From NCBI RefSeq assembly GCF_014284175.1, contig NZ_JACOGA010000016.1:79352-143351 (forward strand): 64,000 nt of DNA. The letters run 5' to 3'. This document shows, in pieces, positions 17,363-27,390 of this stretch (positions within the stretch are counted from its first letter, which is position 1; each line of letters opens with the position of its first letter). A program made the position numbers and the translations under genes. The stretch is from Affinundibacterium flavidum (GTDB taxonomy: Bacteria; Pseudomonadota; Gammaproteobacteria; Burkholderiales; Burkholderiaceae_D). The notes below the pieces were generated by a model. That model was not told the DNA's origin, searched no databases, and worked only from the letters and a program-made list of their open reading frames with translations.

Positions 17363-20300
17363 ATGATGAATCCTTCCATGAACCCACCCTCAAACGCACT
17401 CCCATTTCAGACCTTACAGCAAGAATTGCTGGTCAATCCCACCGAGTTAAGAGTAAAAATCACCGAAGCCTATCGTCGCGACGAAGCTGAAACGGTGGCT
17501 TGGTTGTTGGCAAATTTGCAGGAAATACCTGCAGCAAAAAACAACATTCATGAACTCGCGAAGAAATTAGTTAGTTCCGTACGTCAACAACGTACGCGCG
17601 CTTCTGGTGTCGATGCCTTGATGCATGAGTTTTCATTATCCTCCGAAGAAGGCGTGGCTTTGATGTGTTTGGCCGAAGCACTGTTGCGTATTCCCGACGC
17701 TGCGACCAAAGATCGCCTGATCGCCGACAAAATCAGTAAGGGCGACTGGCGTAAACATTTGGGCGAATCGCCATCTTTATTTGTGAACGCCGCGACTTGG
17801 GGTTTGCTGGTTACCGGTAAATTGGTCAGCACTAACAGTGATCAGGGTTTGGGTTCAGCATTGACCCGTTTGATTGCGAAGGGCGGCGAACCTTTGATCC
17901 GTAAAGGCGTGGATCTGGCGATGCGCATGTTGGGTAACCAATTCGTCACAGGTCAGACCATAGAAGAAGCACTGAAAAACAGTCAAGATAATGAAACGCG
18001 TGGCTATCGTTATTCCTACGATATGTTAGGCGAAGCGGCATTGACTATGCACGATGCTGCGTATTACTACAAAGCCTACGAAACGGCCATTCATGCAATT
18101 GGTAAAGCATCGAATGGTCGTGGTATCAAAGATGGTCCGGGTATCTCGGTCAAACTCTCGGCTTTGCACCCACGTTATTCGCGCGCGCAACGTGCGCGTA
18201 CGATGGAAGAATTACTGCCATTGTTGAAAAAATTGTTGGTGCTGGCGAAGCAATACAATATCGGTCTCAATATCGATGCGGAAGAAACTGATCGTCTGGA
18301 ATTGTCTTTAGATTTGATGGAAGCACTGGCTTTCGATAAAGATTTAGAAGGCTTTGAAGGCATCGGTTTTGTGGTGCAGGCTTACCAAAAACGCTGCCCG
18401 TTTGTGATTGATTATTTAATCGATCTGGCGCGTCGCAGCGGTCGTAAATTCATGGTGCGTTTGGTCAAAGGGGCCTATTGGGACTCTGAAATCAAACGTG
18501 CGCAAGTCGATGGTATGCCGGGTTTTCCGGTGTATACACGCAAGGTTTACACTGATGTGTCTTATCTGATGTGTGCGCAAAAATTATTGGCGGTCACGGA
18601 TGTGATTTACCCGCAATTTGCCACGCACAATGCTCTGACATTGTCGACAATTTATAGTTGGGCGCAAGAAGCCAAAGTTACCGATTACGAATTCCAATGC
18701 CTGCACGGCATGGGTGAAACTTTGTATGATCAAGTAGTCGGCGCGGATAAGTTGAACAAGCCTTGCCGTATTTATGCACCAGTTGGATCACATCAAACTT
18801 TGTTGGCGTATTTGGTACGTCGTCTGTTAGAAAACGGTGCGAACTCCTCATTTGTGAATCAAATCGTGGATGAAAAAATTTCGATTGATTCTTTGATCGA
18901 AGACCCGATCAGTATCGCTAGCAAACTCGCAGGCAAAATGCATAGCGGCATCAACTTGCCAACGAATCTGTTCGGCAAAGAACGTAAAAATTCTGCTGGC
19001 ATGGATTTCAGCAATGAATTGCAATTGCAAAAAATTAGCGCACATTTCAGTGCGTTTAGCCAACAGGCCTTAACGGCAGCGCCTTTGTTAGCAGGCAGTG
19101 TTTCGGCAACTGCGGCGCGCCCGGTATTGAATCCAGCGGATCACAGCGATGTAGTAGGACAGATCATCGAAGCGGATGCAAATGACGTACAAACAGCCTT
19201 AGCTGCAGCGCAAGCTTATGCCGCTGAATGGCAAAATCAAACGCCAGCAGCGCGCGCCGCATGTTTGAGCAAAGCTGGTGATTTGTTGGAAGCACAGACC
19301 TTAGATTTCATGGCATTAGCGATTCGTGAAGCCGGTAAATCTCTGCCGAATGCCTTGGCAGAAGTGCGTGAAGCTGTCGACTTCTTGCGTTACTACGCAG
19401 CGCAAGTGGAGAACTTGCCACAAACGCAGGCTTTGGGTCCTGTGGTTTGTATCAGCCCATGGAATTTCCCCCTCGCGATTTTCATCGGTGAAGTGAGTGC
19501 CGCCTTGGCTGCGGGTAATGTGGTGTTAGCGAAGCCTGCGGAACAAACACCATTGATCGCGCATCGTGCGATTCAACTGATGCATGAAGCAGGTGTACCA
19601 GTCGGCGCTTTGCAATTCTTGCCAGGTACAGGTGAAGTCGTCGGTGCGCAGCTGGTGGCAGATAGCCGCGTGAAAGGTGTGATCTTTACGGGTTCAACTG
19701 AAGTTGCACAAATCATTAATCGCACTTTGGCAAAACGTTCTGTGGCAGAAGGCATCGATATTCCTTTGATCGCCGAAACCGGTGGTCAAAACGCGATGAT
19801 CGTCGACAGTAGTGCTTTGCCAGAACAAGTCGTGAATGATGTCTTGTCATCGGCTTTTGACAGCGCAGGTCAGCGTTGTTCTGCCTTGCGTGTATTGTGC
19901 TTGCAAGAAGATATCGCCGACAAAACTTTGGAAATGTTGCGCGGTGCAATGCAAGAATTGCGCGTTGGTATTCCAGATCGTTTAGCAACGGATATTGGTC
20001 CAGTGATCGACGCAGAAGCACAAAAGAATCTGCAAAATCATATTGACGCTATGCGTACTAAGGCGAAGTCTTTCTACAGTTTAGATTTACCAGCGAGCTG
20101 CAAGAACGGTACTTTTGTTGCACCAACTGTGATGGAAATTAATTCCTTATCCGAGTTGACCAAAGAAGTATTTGGCCCTGTGTTGCACGTCTTGCGTTAT
20201 CAACGTGATGCCCTGCCAGCTTTGATTGATGCGATTAATGCGACGGGTTTTGGCTTGACTCTTGGTGTGCATTCACGCATTGATGAAACCATAGAATTCA

Positions 20301-21022
20301 TCACGCAACGCGCCCATGTCGGCAACATTTACGTGAACCGGAATATCGTTGGTGCGGTAGTTGGTGTGCAGCCTTTTGGTGGTGAAGGCAAATCTGGTAC
20401 AGGTCCAAAAGCCGGTGGTCCTTTGTATCTGAAGCGCTTGCAACACAATCCGACCATGAGCTTCAGCGGGAATACCGTCTACGAAAAACAAGCACCCGTT
20501 GCACTCGATGCGCTGACCGTGTGGGCAAAAACGCATGGTCACGCTGATGTCGCGGTGTTGGCGGAACATTATGCACGTCTCAATCCTTACAAGATGACGA
20601 TGTTATTGCCAGGCCCAACTGGTGAGACCAATACTCTTGCATTTGCTTCGCGCGGTAGCGTGTTCTGTGCAGCGAGTGATGTTGCCACTTTACTCAATCA
20701 AATCGCCGCAGTACTCGCAACGGGTAACACCGTCGTATTGGAAGAAAAAACCAAAGCCTTGTTGCCAGCGGATTTACCAAAATTGGTGAGTGATGCGATC
20801 AGTGTAGGTACATCTGAACACGTGCATTTTGCCTTGCTTGGCCGTGATATTGCGGCGAGTTACAAAATTGCCTTAGCACAGCAAACCGGGGCGATTGTTT
20901 GTATCGCTGAATGTGATGCTAAGACGGAATTGCCATTATGGCGTTTGGTGGCAGAACGCGCTTTGTGTGTGAACACGACAGCAGCGGGTGGTAATGCGAG
21001 CTTGATGAGTTTGCAAAGCTGA
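17363..21022 (+). CDS. putA: Bifunctional proline dehydrogenase / L-glutamate gamma-semialdehyde dehydrogenase (PutA)
   Basis: A 1219-residue enzyme that oxidises proline to glutamate in two steps: an FAD-linked proline dehydrogenase (~residues 90-520; VRLVKGAYWDSEIKRAQ, YLVRRLLENGANSSFVN) and an NAD-linked P5C dehydrogenase (~570-1040; Glu in IAETGGQNA, Cys839 in SAGQRCSALRVL). A C-terminal ALDH-like domain (~1060-1219) follows. The N-terminal ribbon-helix-helix DNA-binding domain of E. coli-type PutA is absent: the protein starts with an ordinary helical arm region. This is the 'type B' architecture, which does not self-regulate. It is a peripheral inner-membrane enzyme that passes electrons to ubiquinone. 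Confidence 0.96.
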   Translation: MMNPSMNPPSNALPFQTLQQELLVNPTELRVKITEAYRRDEAETVAWLLANLQEIPAAKNNIHELAKKLVSSVRQQRTRASGVDALMHEFSLSSEEGVALMCLAEALLRIPDAATKDRLIADKISKGDWRKHLGESPSLFVNAATWGLLVTGKLVSTNSDQGLGSALTRLIAKGGEPLIRKGVDLAMRMLGNQFVTGQTIEEALKNSQDNETRGYRYSYDMLGEAALTMHDAAYYYKAYETAIHAIGKASNGRGIKDGPGISVKLSALHPRYSRAQRARTMEELLPLLKKLLVLAKQYNIGLNIDAEETDRLELSLDLMEALAFDKDLEGFEGIGFVVQAYQKRCPFVIDYLIDLARRSGRKFMVRLVKGAYWDSEIKRAQVDGMPGFPVYTRKVYTDVSYLMCAQKLLAVTDVIYPQFATHNALTLSTIYSWAQEAKVTDYEFQCLHGMGETLYDQVVGADKLNKPCRIYAPVGSHQTLLAYLVRRLLENGANSSFVNQIVDEKISIDSLIEDPISIASKLAGKMHSGINLPTNLFGKERKNSAGMDFSNELQLQKISAHFSAFSQQALTAAPLLAGSVSATAARPVLNPADHSDVVGQIIEADANDVQTALAAAQAYAAEWQNQTPAARAACLSKAGDLLEAQTLDFMALAIREAGKSLPNALAEVREAVDFLRYYAAQVENLPQTQALGPVVCISPWNFPLAIFIGEVSAALAAGNVVLAKPAEQTPLIAHRAIQLMHEAGVPVGALQFLPGTGEVVGAQLVADSRVKGVIFTGSTEVAQIINRTLAKRSVAEGIDIPLIAETGGQNAMIVDSSALPEQVVNDVLSSAFDSAGQRCSALRVLCLQEDIADKTLEMLRGAMQELRVGIPDRLATDIGPVIDAEAQKNLQNHIDAMRTKAKSFYSLDLPASCKNGTFVAPTVMEINSLSELTKEVFGPVLHVLRYQRDALPALIDAINATGFGLTLGVHSRIDETIEFITQRAHVGNIYVNRNIVGAVVGVQPFGGEGKSGTGPKAGGPLYLKRLQHNPTMSFSGNTVYEKQAPVALDALTVWAKTHGHADVAVLAEHYARLNPYKMTMLLPGPTGETNTLAFASRGSVFCAASDVATLLNQIAAVLATGNTVVLEEKTKALLPADLPKLVSDAISVGTSEHVHFALLGRDIAASYKIALAQQTGAIVCIAECDAKTELPLWRLVAERALCVNTTAAGGNASLMSLQS

Positions 21023-21047
21023 TTAGCTTAAGTCGATAGCGATCGTA

Positions 21048-21083
21048 AAAAAGCCGCAGCACCTATTTGGGCTGCGGCTTTTT
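21048..21083 (+). terminator. Intrinsic terminator after putA
   Basis: AAAAAGCCGCAGC (21048-21060) pairs with GCTGCGGCTTTTT (21071-21083) around a 10-base loop. The GC-rich stem and T-run are typical. The A-run upstream also makes it usable from the minus strand after the amidase gene. Confidence 0.9.
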
Positions 21084-21105
21084 TGTGCCTACTCAATCTG
21101 AATTT

Positions 21106-22641
21106 TTATTTCAATAATTTCGGTGCAGGCAAAGCGGGTCTTGCTACTTCAAATGCAAAACCCATCTGCAATAAGCGCGCATCACTCCAGGCATCTGCAA
21201 AGAACGACAAACCGACTGGTAAGCCTTTGACTAAACCCATAGGAACAGTCAGATGCGGATATCCCGCGATCGCAGCAGGTGAGCTGGCGCTACCGGCAAT
21301 CACATCGCCTTTCTTGTAATTGATATCCCAAGCCGGACCCGTGGTTGGCGCGATCAATGCATCAAGTTGATGTTGCTTTAGCGCAGCGTCAATGCCTTCG
21401 GGGCCTGATAAGCGTTTCGCGCGCGCACTAGCGTCCAGGTAAGCTTGCTCGCTCAGTGGACCTTTGGCTTGCGCTTGTAGCATGATTTCCTGACCAAAAT
21501 GTGGCATTACCTGCTTCGCATTTTTCTTGTTGAAGGCGATGACGTCCGCCATACTGCGGCTACTGACGGTCGCAGGCGTACTCGCCAAATAGTTGTTTAG
21601 ATCGGCTTTAAAGTCATACAGCAAGACCGTGTATTCATCTTTGCCTGCTGCTTCCATGTGCGGGATCTCGACTTTATCGATGATGATTGCGCCTTGTGCT
21701 TTGAGAATTTCAATGCTGCGATGAAACAGTGCGAGTGTTTCTTTATCGTAGCCTTTGACTAGCTTGCTGACGATACCTATGCGTTTGCCTTTCAGTGCTT
21801 GCGCGTCTAATCCCTGCGTGTAATCAGTTTTATGTTGATCTGCTGCTTGGGTCGCTGGATCGCTAGGATCACTGCCCACGATGACATTCATTAATAGCGC
21901 GGCATCGCGTACCGTTAAGGTCATTGGCCCTGCTGTGTCCTGACTATGTGAGAGCGGCACGATACCACTGCGACTGACCAAACCTAAGGTTGGTTTGAAG
22001 CCGACCAAGCCATTCACTGCGGCCGGGCACACTATTGAGCCGTCGGTTTCAGTGCCGATGGCAGCGGGAATTAAGCGCGCCGCGACTGCAGCTCCCGAGC
22101 CTGAGCTAGAACCACAGGAATTTTTCTTGATGTTATAAGGATTGCGTGTCTGACCGCCGACGCTGCTCCAGCCACTGGTGGATTTCGTTGAGCGGAAATT
22201 TGCCCATTCACTCAAATTGGTTTTGCCTGCGAGTACCGCGCCCGCTGCGCGTAATTTGGCAACGAGGAAGGCGTCGCTGCTAGCCATATTGTTTGCTAAT
22301 GCGAGTGAGCCTGCTGTGGTCGGCATACCTTGAATCGCGATATTGTCTTTGACCATGATGGGCAAGCCTTGCAAGATCAGACGTGGGTTTTTGTTTTTAT
22401 CGGCCTGTTCGGCATCTCGTTTTGCTTCTGCGCGTACTGCGCTGACCGCCACGATGTGCGGGTTCAATTTGGTACTACGGGCTTGATATTGTTCGAGTAT
22501 CTGTGTTGCGGTGGTTTTGCCTGCTTGTAGATCTTGTTTTAACTGATGTAGATCTTCTGTGCTTTGGGCATGGATGGGGCTACTTAGCGCCGTACAAGCT
22601 AAAGCCAGGCTGATTGCTAAACCGATTCGGTGTTGTTGCAT
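21106..22641 (-). CDS. Secreted amidase (amidase signature family)
   Basis: A 511-residue hydrolase. ATG 22641 is chosen because GAGGAG lies just upstream and a signal peptide begins there (MQQHRIGLAISLALACTALS, cleavage after IHA). The amidase-signature Ser-cisSer-Lys triad is visible: Lys in MVKDNIAIQG, cis-Ser in GSSSGSGAAVAARL, and the nucleophile in GTETDGSIVCPA. Such enzymes hydrolyse carboxylic amides. The export signal suggests an external or periplasmic amide. It is encoded near a SirB2-like and a PhzF-like gene on the same strand. The substrate cannot be predicted. Confidence 0.92.
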   Translation of the reverse strand: MQQHRIGLAISLALACTALSSPIHAQSTEDLHQLKQDLQAGKTTATQILEQYQARSTKLNPHIVAVSAVRAEAKRDAEQADKNKNPRLILQGLPIMVKDNIAIQGMPTTAGSLALANNMASSDAFLVAKLRAAGAVLAGKTNLSEWANFRSTKSTSGWSSVGGQTRNPYNIKKNSCGSSSGSGAAVAARLIPAAIGTETDGSIVCPAAVNGLVGFKPTLGLVSRSGIVPLSHSQDTAGPMTLTVRDAALLMNVIVGSDPSDPATQAADQHKTDYTQGLDAQALKGKRIGIVSKLVKGYDKETLALFHRSIEILKAQGAIIIDKVEIPHMEAAGKDEYTVLLYDFKADLNNYLASTPATVSSRSMADVIAFNKKNAKQVMPHFGQEIMLQAQAKGPLSEQAYLDASARAKRLSGPEGIDAALKQHQLDALIAPTTGPAWDINYKKGDVIAGSASSPAAIAGYPHLTVPMGLVKGLPVGLSFFADAWSDARLLQMGFAFEVARPALPAPKLLK

Positions 22642-22702
22642 GATGTCTCCTCTATTCGTTCTTATTGATGTGATACTTGTTGTTGGACGCACATCGCCTG
22701 TT

Positions 22703-23083
22703 TTAGTTCATGAAGGGAAATGGCTGTTTGCTAATTGCCACTGCAATGATATAGGCAAAGCACATCAGTGCAAGGGCGAAGCTTATGTTTTGAGCGCGCG
22801 CGGTTTGCGCTCGTTTCAGCGCGAAAGTTCCTGCCATGATATAGGCGAACAGAGCGATGATTTTCGCTGCTAACCACGGTTGTTCTAAGGGATTGATGCT
22901 GGCGATCCACGCCATGCTGATGGCGCTGGCAAGTAAAAGGGAGTCAATACCGTGTGGCAGAATTTTGACCCATTTTTTTTGCAACATCAGGGGATTTTGT
23001 TTGCGCCAATAGAAGCGTAAAGTGAACAGACAGATGCTGAGCGTAATACAAGTCAGATGTAGATGTTTCAGAATGATGTACAT
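22703..23083 (-). CDS. SirB2-family inner-membrane protein
   Basis: 126 residues with four predicted membrane helices (around residues 5-24, 46-62, 70-88 and 98-118). The opening ILKHLHLTCITLSICLFTLRF and the central LPHGIDSLLLASAI are typical of the SirB2 family of small integral membrane proteins of unknown function. It lies on the same strand as the amidase, 61 bases upstream of that gene's start. Confidence 0.85.
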   Translation of the reverse strand: MYIILKHLHLTCITLSICLFTLRFYWRKQNPLMLQKKWVKILPHGIDSLLLASAISMAWIASINPLEQPWLAAKIIALFAYIMAGTFALKRAQTARAQNISFALALMCFAYIIAVAISKQPFPFMN

Positions 23084-23158
23084 AGTTTTTCCGTTTGCTT
23101 ATTGCATTTCATTGATTGTTGATTGAAATCATTGTTGGTTGAAATTGGATGCAGAGAC

Positions 23159-24037
23159 TTACAGTGTTGGCAGTGCTTCCAATCGTCCGGCGCTGATACT
23201 CCAAACACCACCACTGACCAAAATCTCACCTTGTGCGTTTTGTTGCACAGACAGGCAACTTGGACGATGGCGAAATCTGCCTTGACGAATGGTGACGAGC
23301 TGATCTGCTGGTATTACATCATGCGCATACAGGTAGGCGGCAGCAGGGCCAGCGGCGCTGCCAGTGGCGATGTCTTCGACTTTCCCGGCGTTATCCCAAG
23401 TGCGGATTTCGCGCGCTTGAACATCAAAGATAAAAACAAATTTCGCCCCCAGTCGGGCAAGTTCCTGCTCTAAATCATCGCCACAGAATTGCACCTTGTC
23501 GATGGCGTCGCTGTGTATCGGCAAGATGAGATAATCCAAACCCGTGGAAATGACTTGAGGTGGCAATGCGCGAATGAGGTCGTCTTGTTGTAATCCTAAT
23601 CGCTGCAATACGCCGTCCACTCCGGCGTGCGATAGCGCGGCCTGAATAATCGGTTTGCCTTGATTCATCTGGCAGACAAAATGATTTCCGCGATGTACGC
23701 TGTTGACAGCAATTTCACGGGTACCGACGGTGATCGTCCATGCACATTCTGTTTGCTCGTTTGCCTGCGTGCGATGTAAAACGGCAGCAGCACCTAAAAT
23801 CGGATGACCAGCGAAGGGTAATTCTTCTTCCACTGTAAAGATTCTGGCGTGTGCACGGTAAGCGTTTTCTGTTTGTATCCGCGATAAGAAGATGGACTCA
23901 AATTGCTGCTTCTCTTGCGTCAGTGTTTGCATGAATTCTGTTGGCCAATGTTCGGTTTGCAGAAAAACCGCTAAACCATTGCCACTATAGGCTTGATCGG
24001 CGAAGACATCGACGTGGAAGTAATTGGGTTCAGACAT
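23159..24037 (-). CDS. PhzF-family isomerase/epimerase-like protein
   Basis: 292 residues with the duplicated diaminopimelate-epimerase-like fold of PhzF. Family motifs are FHVDVFADQAYSGNGLAVF at the N-terminus, FESIFLS around the catalytic Glu, ELPFAGHPILGAAAVL, and ATGSAAGPAAAYLY in the second half. PhzF itself isomerises an intermediate of phenazine synthesis. No other phenazine gene is present, so this is one of the many stand-alone PhzF relatives of unknown substrate. Confidence 0.92.
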   Translation of the reverse strand: MSEPNYFHVDVFADQAYSGNGLAVFLQTEHWPTEFMQTLTQEKQQFESIFLSRIQTENAYRAHARIFTVEEELPFAGHPILGAAAVLHRTQANEQTECAWTITVGTREIAVNSVHRGNHFVCQMNQGKPIIQAALSHAGVDGVLQRLGLQQDDLIRALPPQVISTGLDYLILPIHSDAIDKVQFCGDDLEQELARLGAKFVFIFDVQAREIRTWDNAGKVEDIATGSAAGPAAAYLYAHDVIPADQLVTIRQGRFRHRPSCLSVQQNAQGEILVSGGVWSISAGRLEALPTL

Positions 24038-24214
24038 GGCTAAGGGCGATAAATATGGAGGAAAACATAGTCAAAAAAAGCGCAATCCATCTGCACTAAT
24101 CTCACTACTCTTACCAATGTGAAATTTCATGAAATCAGAAAGTGATGGAATAAGAAAGTGACGCGGCTTTGACGAAAATCGCATCCTAACAGAAGCTGGT
24201 ATTCATTTTTCAAA

Positions 24215-26818
24215 CTAGCCCTCATGATTTTGCAGCCATCGTGTGAATTCTGCTTTTGGCATGGGTTTGGCGAAATAGTAACCTTGCCCTTTGCGACAAC
24301 CTTCGGCTTGCAAAAAGTCAGATTGCTCTTGGGTTTCTACGCCTTCTGCGACTACATTAAATCCCATGCTGCTACCCAGTGCCAGAATGGCGCGGACAAT
24401 CGCGATACCTTTATTATTTGAAGGAATGTCACGAATAAAGGCGCGGTCGATTTTTAAGGTGTCTATAGGTAATTCCCGCAAATAAGCGAGGGAAGAATAA
24501 CCAGTACCAAAGTCATCAATGGCGATAGTCACGCCCAATTCTTGGATCGCTAACAAGATGTCTTTGATTTCTTGCGGGTTTTCCATCATAAAGGTTTCGG
24601 TCACTTCAATTTCCAGCATGCCAGCTGGAATCTGGTATTCACTCAGACAGTCTTTGATCGTCGCCACGATATCACTGCGATAAAATTGCGGTCCCGCGAC
24701 ATTCACCGACAGTCGTTTGGCATTTAACTGTGCTGCTTGCCATTCTTTAAAGTCGGCACATACTTGATGCAGCACAAATTCCCCTATGGGTAGAATCATG
24801 CCATTTTGCTCAGCTAGGGGAATAAATTCGAGGGGCGGAATCAGACCACGTAAGGGATCGCGCCAGCGTATCAAAGCCTCAGCGCCGAGGAAGCGCTGGC
24901 TTGATAAATCGATTTGTGGTTGATACCAAACTTCAAATTCTTTTTGCTCTATCGCGCGCCGTAGATCTCGTTCGGCGCTTAGTCTTTGTTGCGCCTTTAC
25001 CGTCATTTCTGCCTGATAAAAGCAGTAAGTGTTGCGGCCTTTGGCTTTGGCCTCATACATGGCGGCATCGGCGTTACGTATCAAGTCATTGCCGTCTTCA
25101 GTATCATCCGGAAAGATGGATATGCCGACACTGCTAGTCACCATCACCGCATGATCGTTGACGTGATAAGGTTCTTGCGATGCCTGTAAGATTTTATGTG
25201 CTGCTTGAATTGCGTCATCGCCAGAATTGAGCTCCGTAATTAGCACCGCGAATTCATCCCCACCGAGGCGGGATACTGTATCCTCAGCGCGCATACATTG
25301 GCTTAATCTTTGTGCGACTAATTGCAATAGACGATCGCCGATAGGATGACCAAGGCTATCGTTGACAGTTTTAAATCCATCCAGATCAAACAGCACAATC
25401 GCGAGTTTTGTGTGATGGCGTCTAGCGTGTTCTAGTGCCTGGCTTACACGATCTTTAAACAATACGCGGTTGGGTAATTCTGTGAGTGCGTCATAGTGGG
25501 CGAGTCGCTCCAGTCTTTCTTGCGATTGTTTGACCTCGGTAATATCGGAAAAGACCGAGACATAATTGGTTGTTTCGCCAGCTTCATTTTTGACTGAGGT
25601 AATAGTTTGCCATGCAGGGAAAATTTCTCCATTTTTGCGGCGATTCCAGATCTCACCTTGCCACATACCGTTTTCAAGAATTTGATGCCACATCGCTTCG
25701 TAGAAGGCCTTGTCTTGTCGCTCCGATTGCAACATGCTGGGTTTTTGTCCATACGTTTCATCGTAGGCATACCCTGTAATTCTGCTGAATGCCTGATTCA
25801 CTGAAATGATGGTAGCGTCAATGTCGGTGATGATAATGCCATCGGCGATATGCCGAAACACAGTGGCAGCCAGTTTACCCTCGTTCTCGCTGCGTTTGCG
25901 TGCCGTGATATCGGTGGAGATACCAATCACAGCCCAGGCTTCGCCTTTGTCAGAATACAAGGGATTTTTGATCGTCAAATAGGTATGCAGGCCATCGGTT
26001 TCTAGATTAGTTTCCTCGAAGGAACTGGTGCATTTGCTCCGTAGCACCTGCAAGTCATTTTGATAGTGTTCATGCGCAATCTCAGCGGGAAGAAAGTTGG
26101 TTCTGACTTTGCCAAGAATCTCAGAACGTGGGTATCCGACCGCTTTTTCAAATTGCTGATTGCATAAAATCAGTTTGCTGTTGATGTCACAGACATAGAC
26201 TAAGGCTGCAGCGTTTTCTATGATGGCGGTTAACAGTTGTTGATTTTCAATTTCCTTTCTTTCCATCTCTTTGCGTTCGCTAATGTCACGCCACACGCAA
26301 TAAATTACTTGCCGCCCCTTCATCGTCATCCGCGACAGTGTTACTTCTGCTGGAAAATTGCTGCCATCGAGGCGCGTGTGTATCCATTCAAATCGATGTA
26401 GACCACGCTCATCGGCTAAATGCATCATGCGTTCGGCTTTGGCGTACGAGGCTTCGCCATCGGGTTGAAATTCCGGCGAGAGTTTTGAGGGATGGGTATT
26501 GTCGAGCGCCTCCTTGCTGGGATAGCCAAGGATCTGCACCGCAGCACTATTACATAAAGTAAATTGATGATTGTCGATGATCCAGGTTGGATCAGGAGAA
26601 TCTTCAAACATGGATTGAAAACGCGCCTCTTCGGCAGCGAGTTTCTTTTCGACTTCTTCTTTGTTGTTTAAGACGATGCTAAGCTTGACATGAGATGCTT
26701 TAAGCGAACGTAGGCGTCGATACTGAACCGTGATCACAATCGCCATCAGTATGCTCATCACCAATAATAGGATGGTACAAAGTAACAATGACGTATTGTT
26801 TTGCAGTAAATTCAACAT
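24215..26818 (-). CDS. Membrane PAS-PAS-PAS-GGDEF-EAL protein (c-di-GMP turnover)
   Basis: 867 residues: one N-terminal membrane helix (~9-29), a short coiled coil, three PAS/PAC units (~65-185, 190-310, 318-435), a GGDEF domain (~440-600) and an EAL domain (~615-865). The GGDEF motif is intact (SRLGGDEFAVL), with an RxxD inhibitory site (RAED) five residues before it. The EAL motif (GAEALIRW) and DDFGTGYSS loop are intact, so both cyclase and phosphodiesterase activity are possible. Its signal is unknown. No c-di-GMP effector is adjacent. Confidence 0.95.
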   Translation of the reverse strand: MLNLLQNNTSLLLCTILLLVMSILMAIVITVQYRRLRSLKASHVKLSIVLNNKEEVEKKLAAEEARFQSMFEDSPDPTWIIDNHQFTLCNSAAVQILGYPSKEALDNTHPSKLSPEFQPDGEASYAKAERMMHLADERGLHRFEWIHTRLDGSNFPAEVTLSRMTMKGRQVIYCVWRDISERKEMERKEIENQQLLTAIIENAAALVYVCDINSKLILCNQQFEKAVGYPRSEILGKVRTNFLPAEIAHEHYQNDLQVLRSKCTSSFEETNLETDGLHTYLTIKNPLYSDKGEAWAVIGISTDITARKRSENEGKLAATVFRHIADGIIITDIDATIISVNQAFSRITGYAYDETYGQKPSMLQSERQDKAFYEAMWHQILENGMWQGEIWNRRKNGEIFPAWQTITSVKNEAGETTNYVSVFSDITEVKQSQERLERLAHYDALTELPNRVLFKDRVSQALEHARRHHTKLAIVLFDLDGFKTVNDSLGHPIGDRLLQLVAQRLSQCMRAEDTVSRLGGDEFAVLITELNSGDDAIQAAHKILQASQEPYHVNDHAVMVTSSVGISIFPDDTEDGNDLIRNADAAMYEAKAKGRNTYCFYQAEMTVKAQQRLSAERDLRRAIEQKEFEVWYQPQIDLSSQRFLGAEALIRWRDPLRGLIPPLEFIPLAEQNGMILPIGEFVLHQVCADFKEWQAAQLNAKRLSVNVAGPQFYRSDIVATIKDCLSEYQIPAGMLEIEVTETFMMENPQEIKDILLAIQELGVTIAIDDFGTGYSSLAYLRELPIDTLKIDRAFIRDIPSNNKGIAIVRAILALGSSMGFNVVAEGVETQEQSDFLQAEGCRKGQGYYFAKPMPKAEFTRWLQNHEG

Positions 26819-27390
26819 AGAGTCATGCTCTTTTCCGGCTTACCGAAGTTAATCGTCTTTATCTACATATGATGTTTAGGACTTACGCAAAACAGACGCT
26901 GGCATTGTTGCGTTCGCCTCGCCCCTGTCTTCGCAGGGGCAGGCCAAGCAATCGTACTGTCTTCGGCTCCGCGCCTAACCGGCGCAATTTTGAGTAAGTC
27001 CTAATGTTAACAAAAACTTCAGTGCGATCTTGTTAATTTAGAAAAGTATCTGCCGTGGTGGTGCGGCATGTCAATTAGGATTGTAGGGATTTGTCTATTC
27101 TGTTGTTTATGCTGATCTGAGAGAGCTTGACCGTGAAGCAATCTGGAAGATAGATATACTCAATTAGCTGCCAAATCGCGATGGCTGGGAATTTGATTCA
27201 GTTAACAAGCGTATTTGCAGGCTGTTTGCTCAAACAGCTGTGATTGGCGACACTTTTTTATGTGCTATGCGCGCACAACTCGCTGTGCCTTAAAGTCCGG
27301 AAATCATTGTCAAATTTCGACTAAATTCGGTTGAAATTCGATTATCATGCGAGCTATTGAATTGTTATTCACTTTATTCTGGATCGTAAT
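26819..27390. other. Intergenic region holding a MITE-like element
   Basis: This 572-bp region separates the divergent GGDEF-EAL and FKBP genes. Positions 26876-27004 are a GC-richer inverted-repeat element described separately. The remainder is AT-rich with no credible ORF. The 200 bases before the FKBP gene probably contain its promoter, but no clear -35/-10 pair stands out. Confidence 0.5.
26876..27004. mobile_element. MITE-like element, 129 bp, 17-bp terminal inverted repeats
   Basis: TTAGGACTTACGCAAAA (26876-26892) and TTTTGAGTAAGTCCTAA (26988-27004) are inverted copies with one mismatch in 17. The interior is GC-rich and has its own hairpins: GCCCCTG/CAGGGGC at 26921-26940 and GCGCC/GGCGC at 26971-26985. 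There is no coding capacity. Short non-coding elements with such ends are usually mobilised in trans by an IS transposase with matching ends, and none is in the window. Target duplication is unclear (possibly TGT). Confidence 0.65.

Noticed and set aside
23159..24037. Phenazine biosynthesis cluster
   Set aside because: Only a PhzF-like protein is present; no phzA-E or phzG relatives lie nearby.
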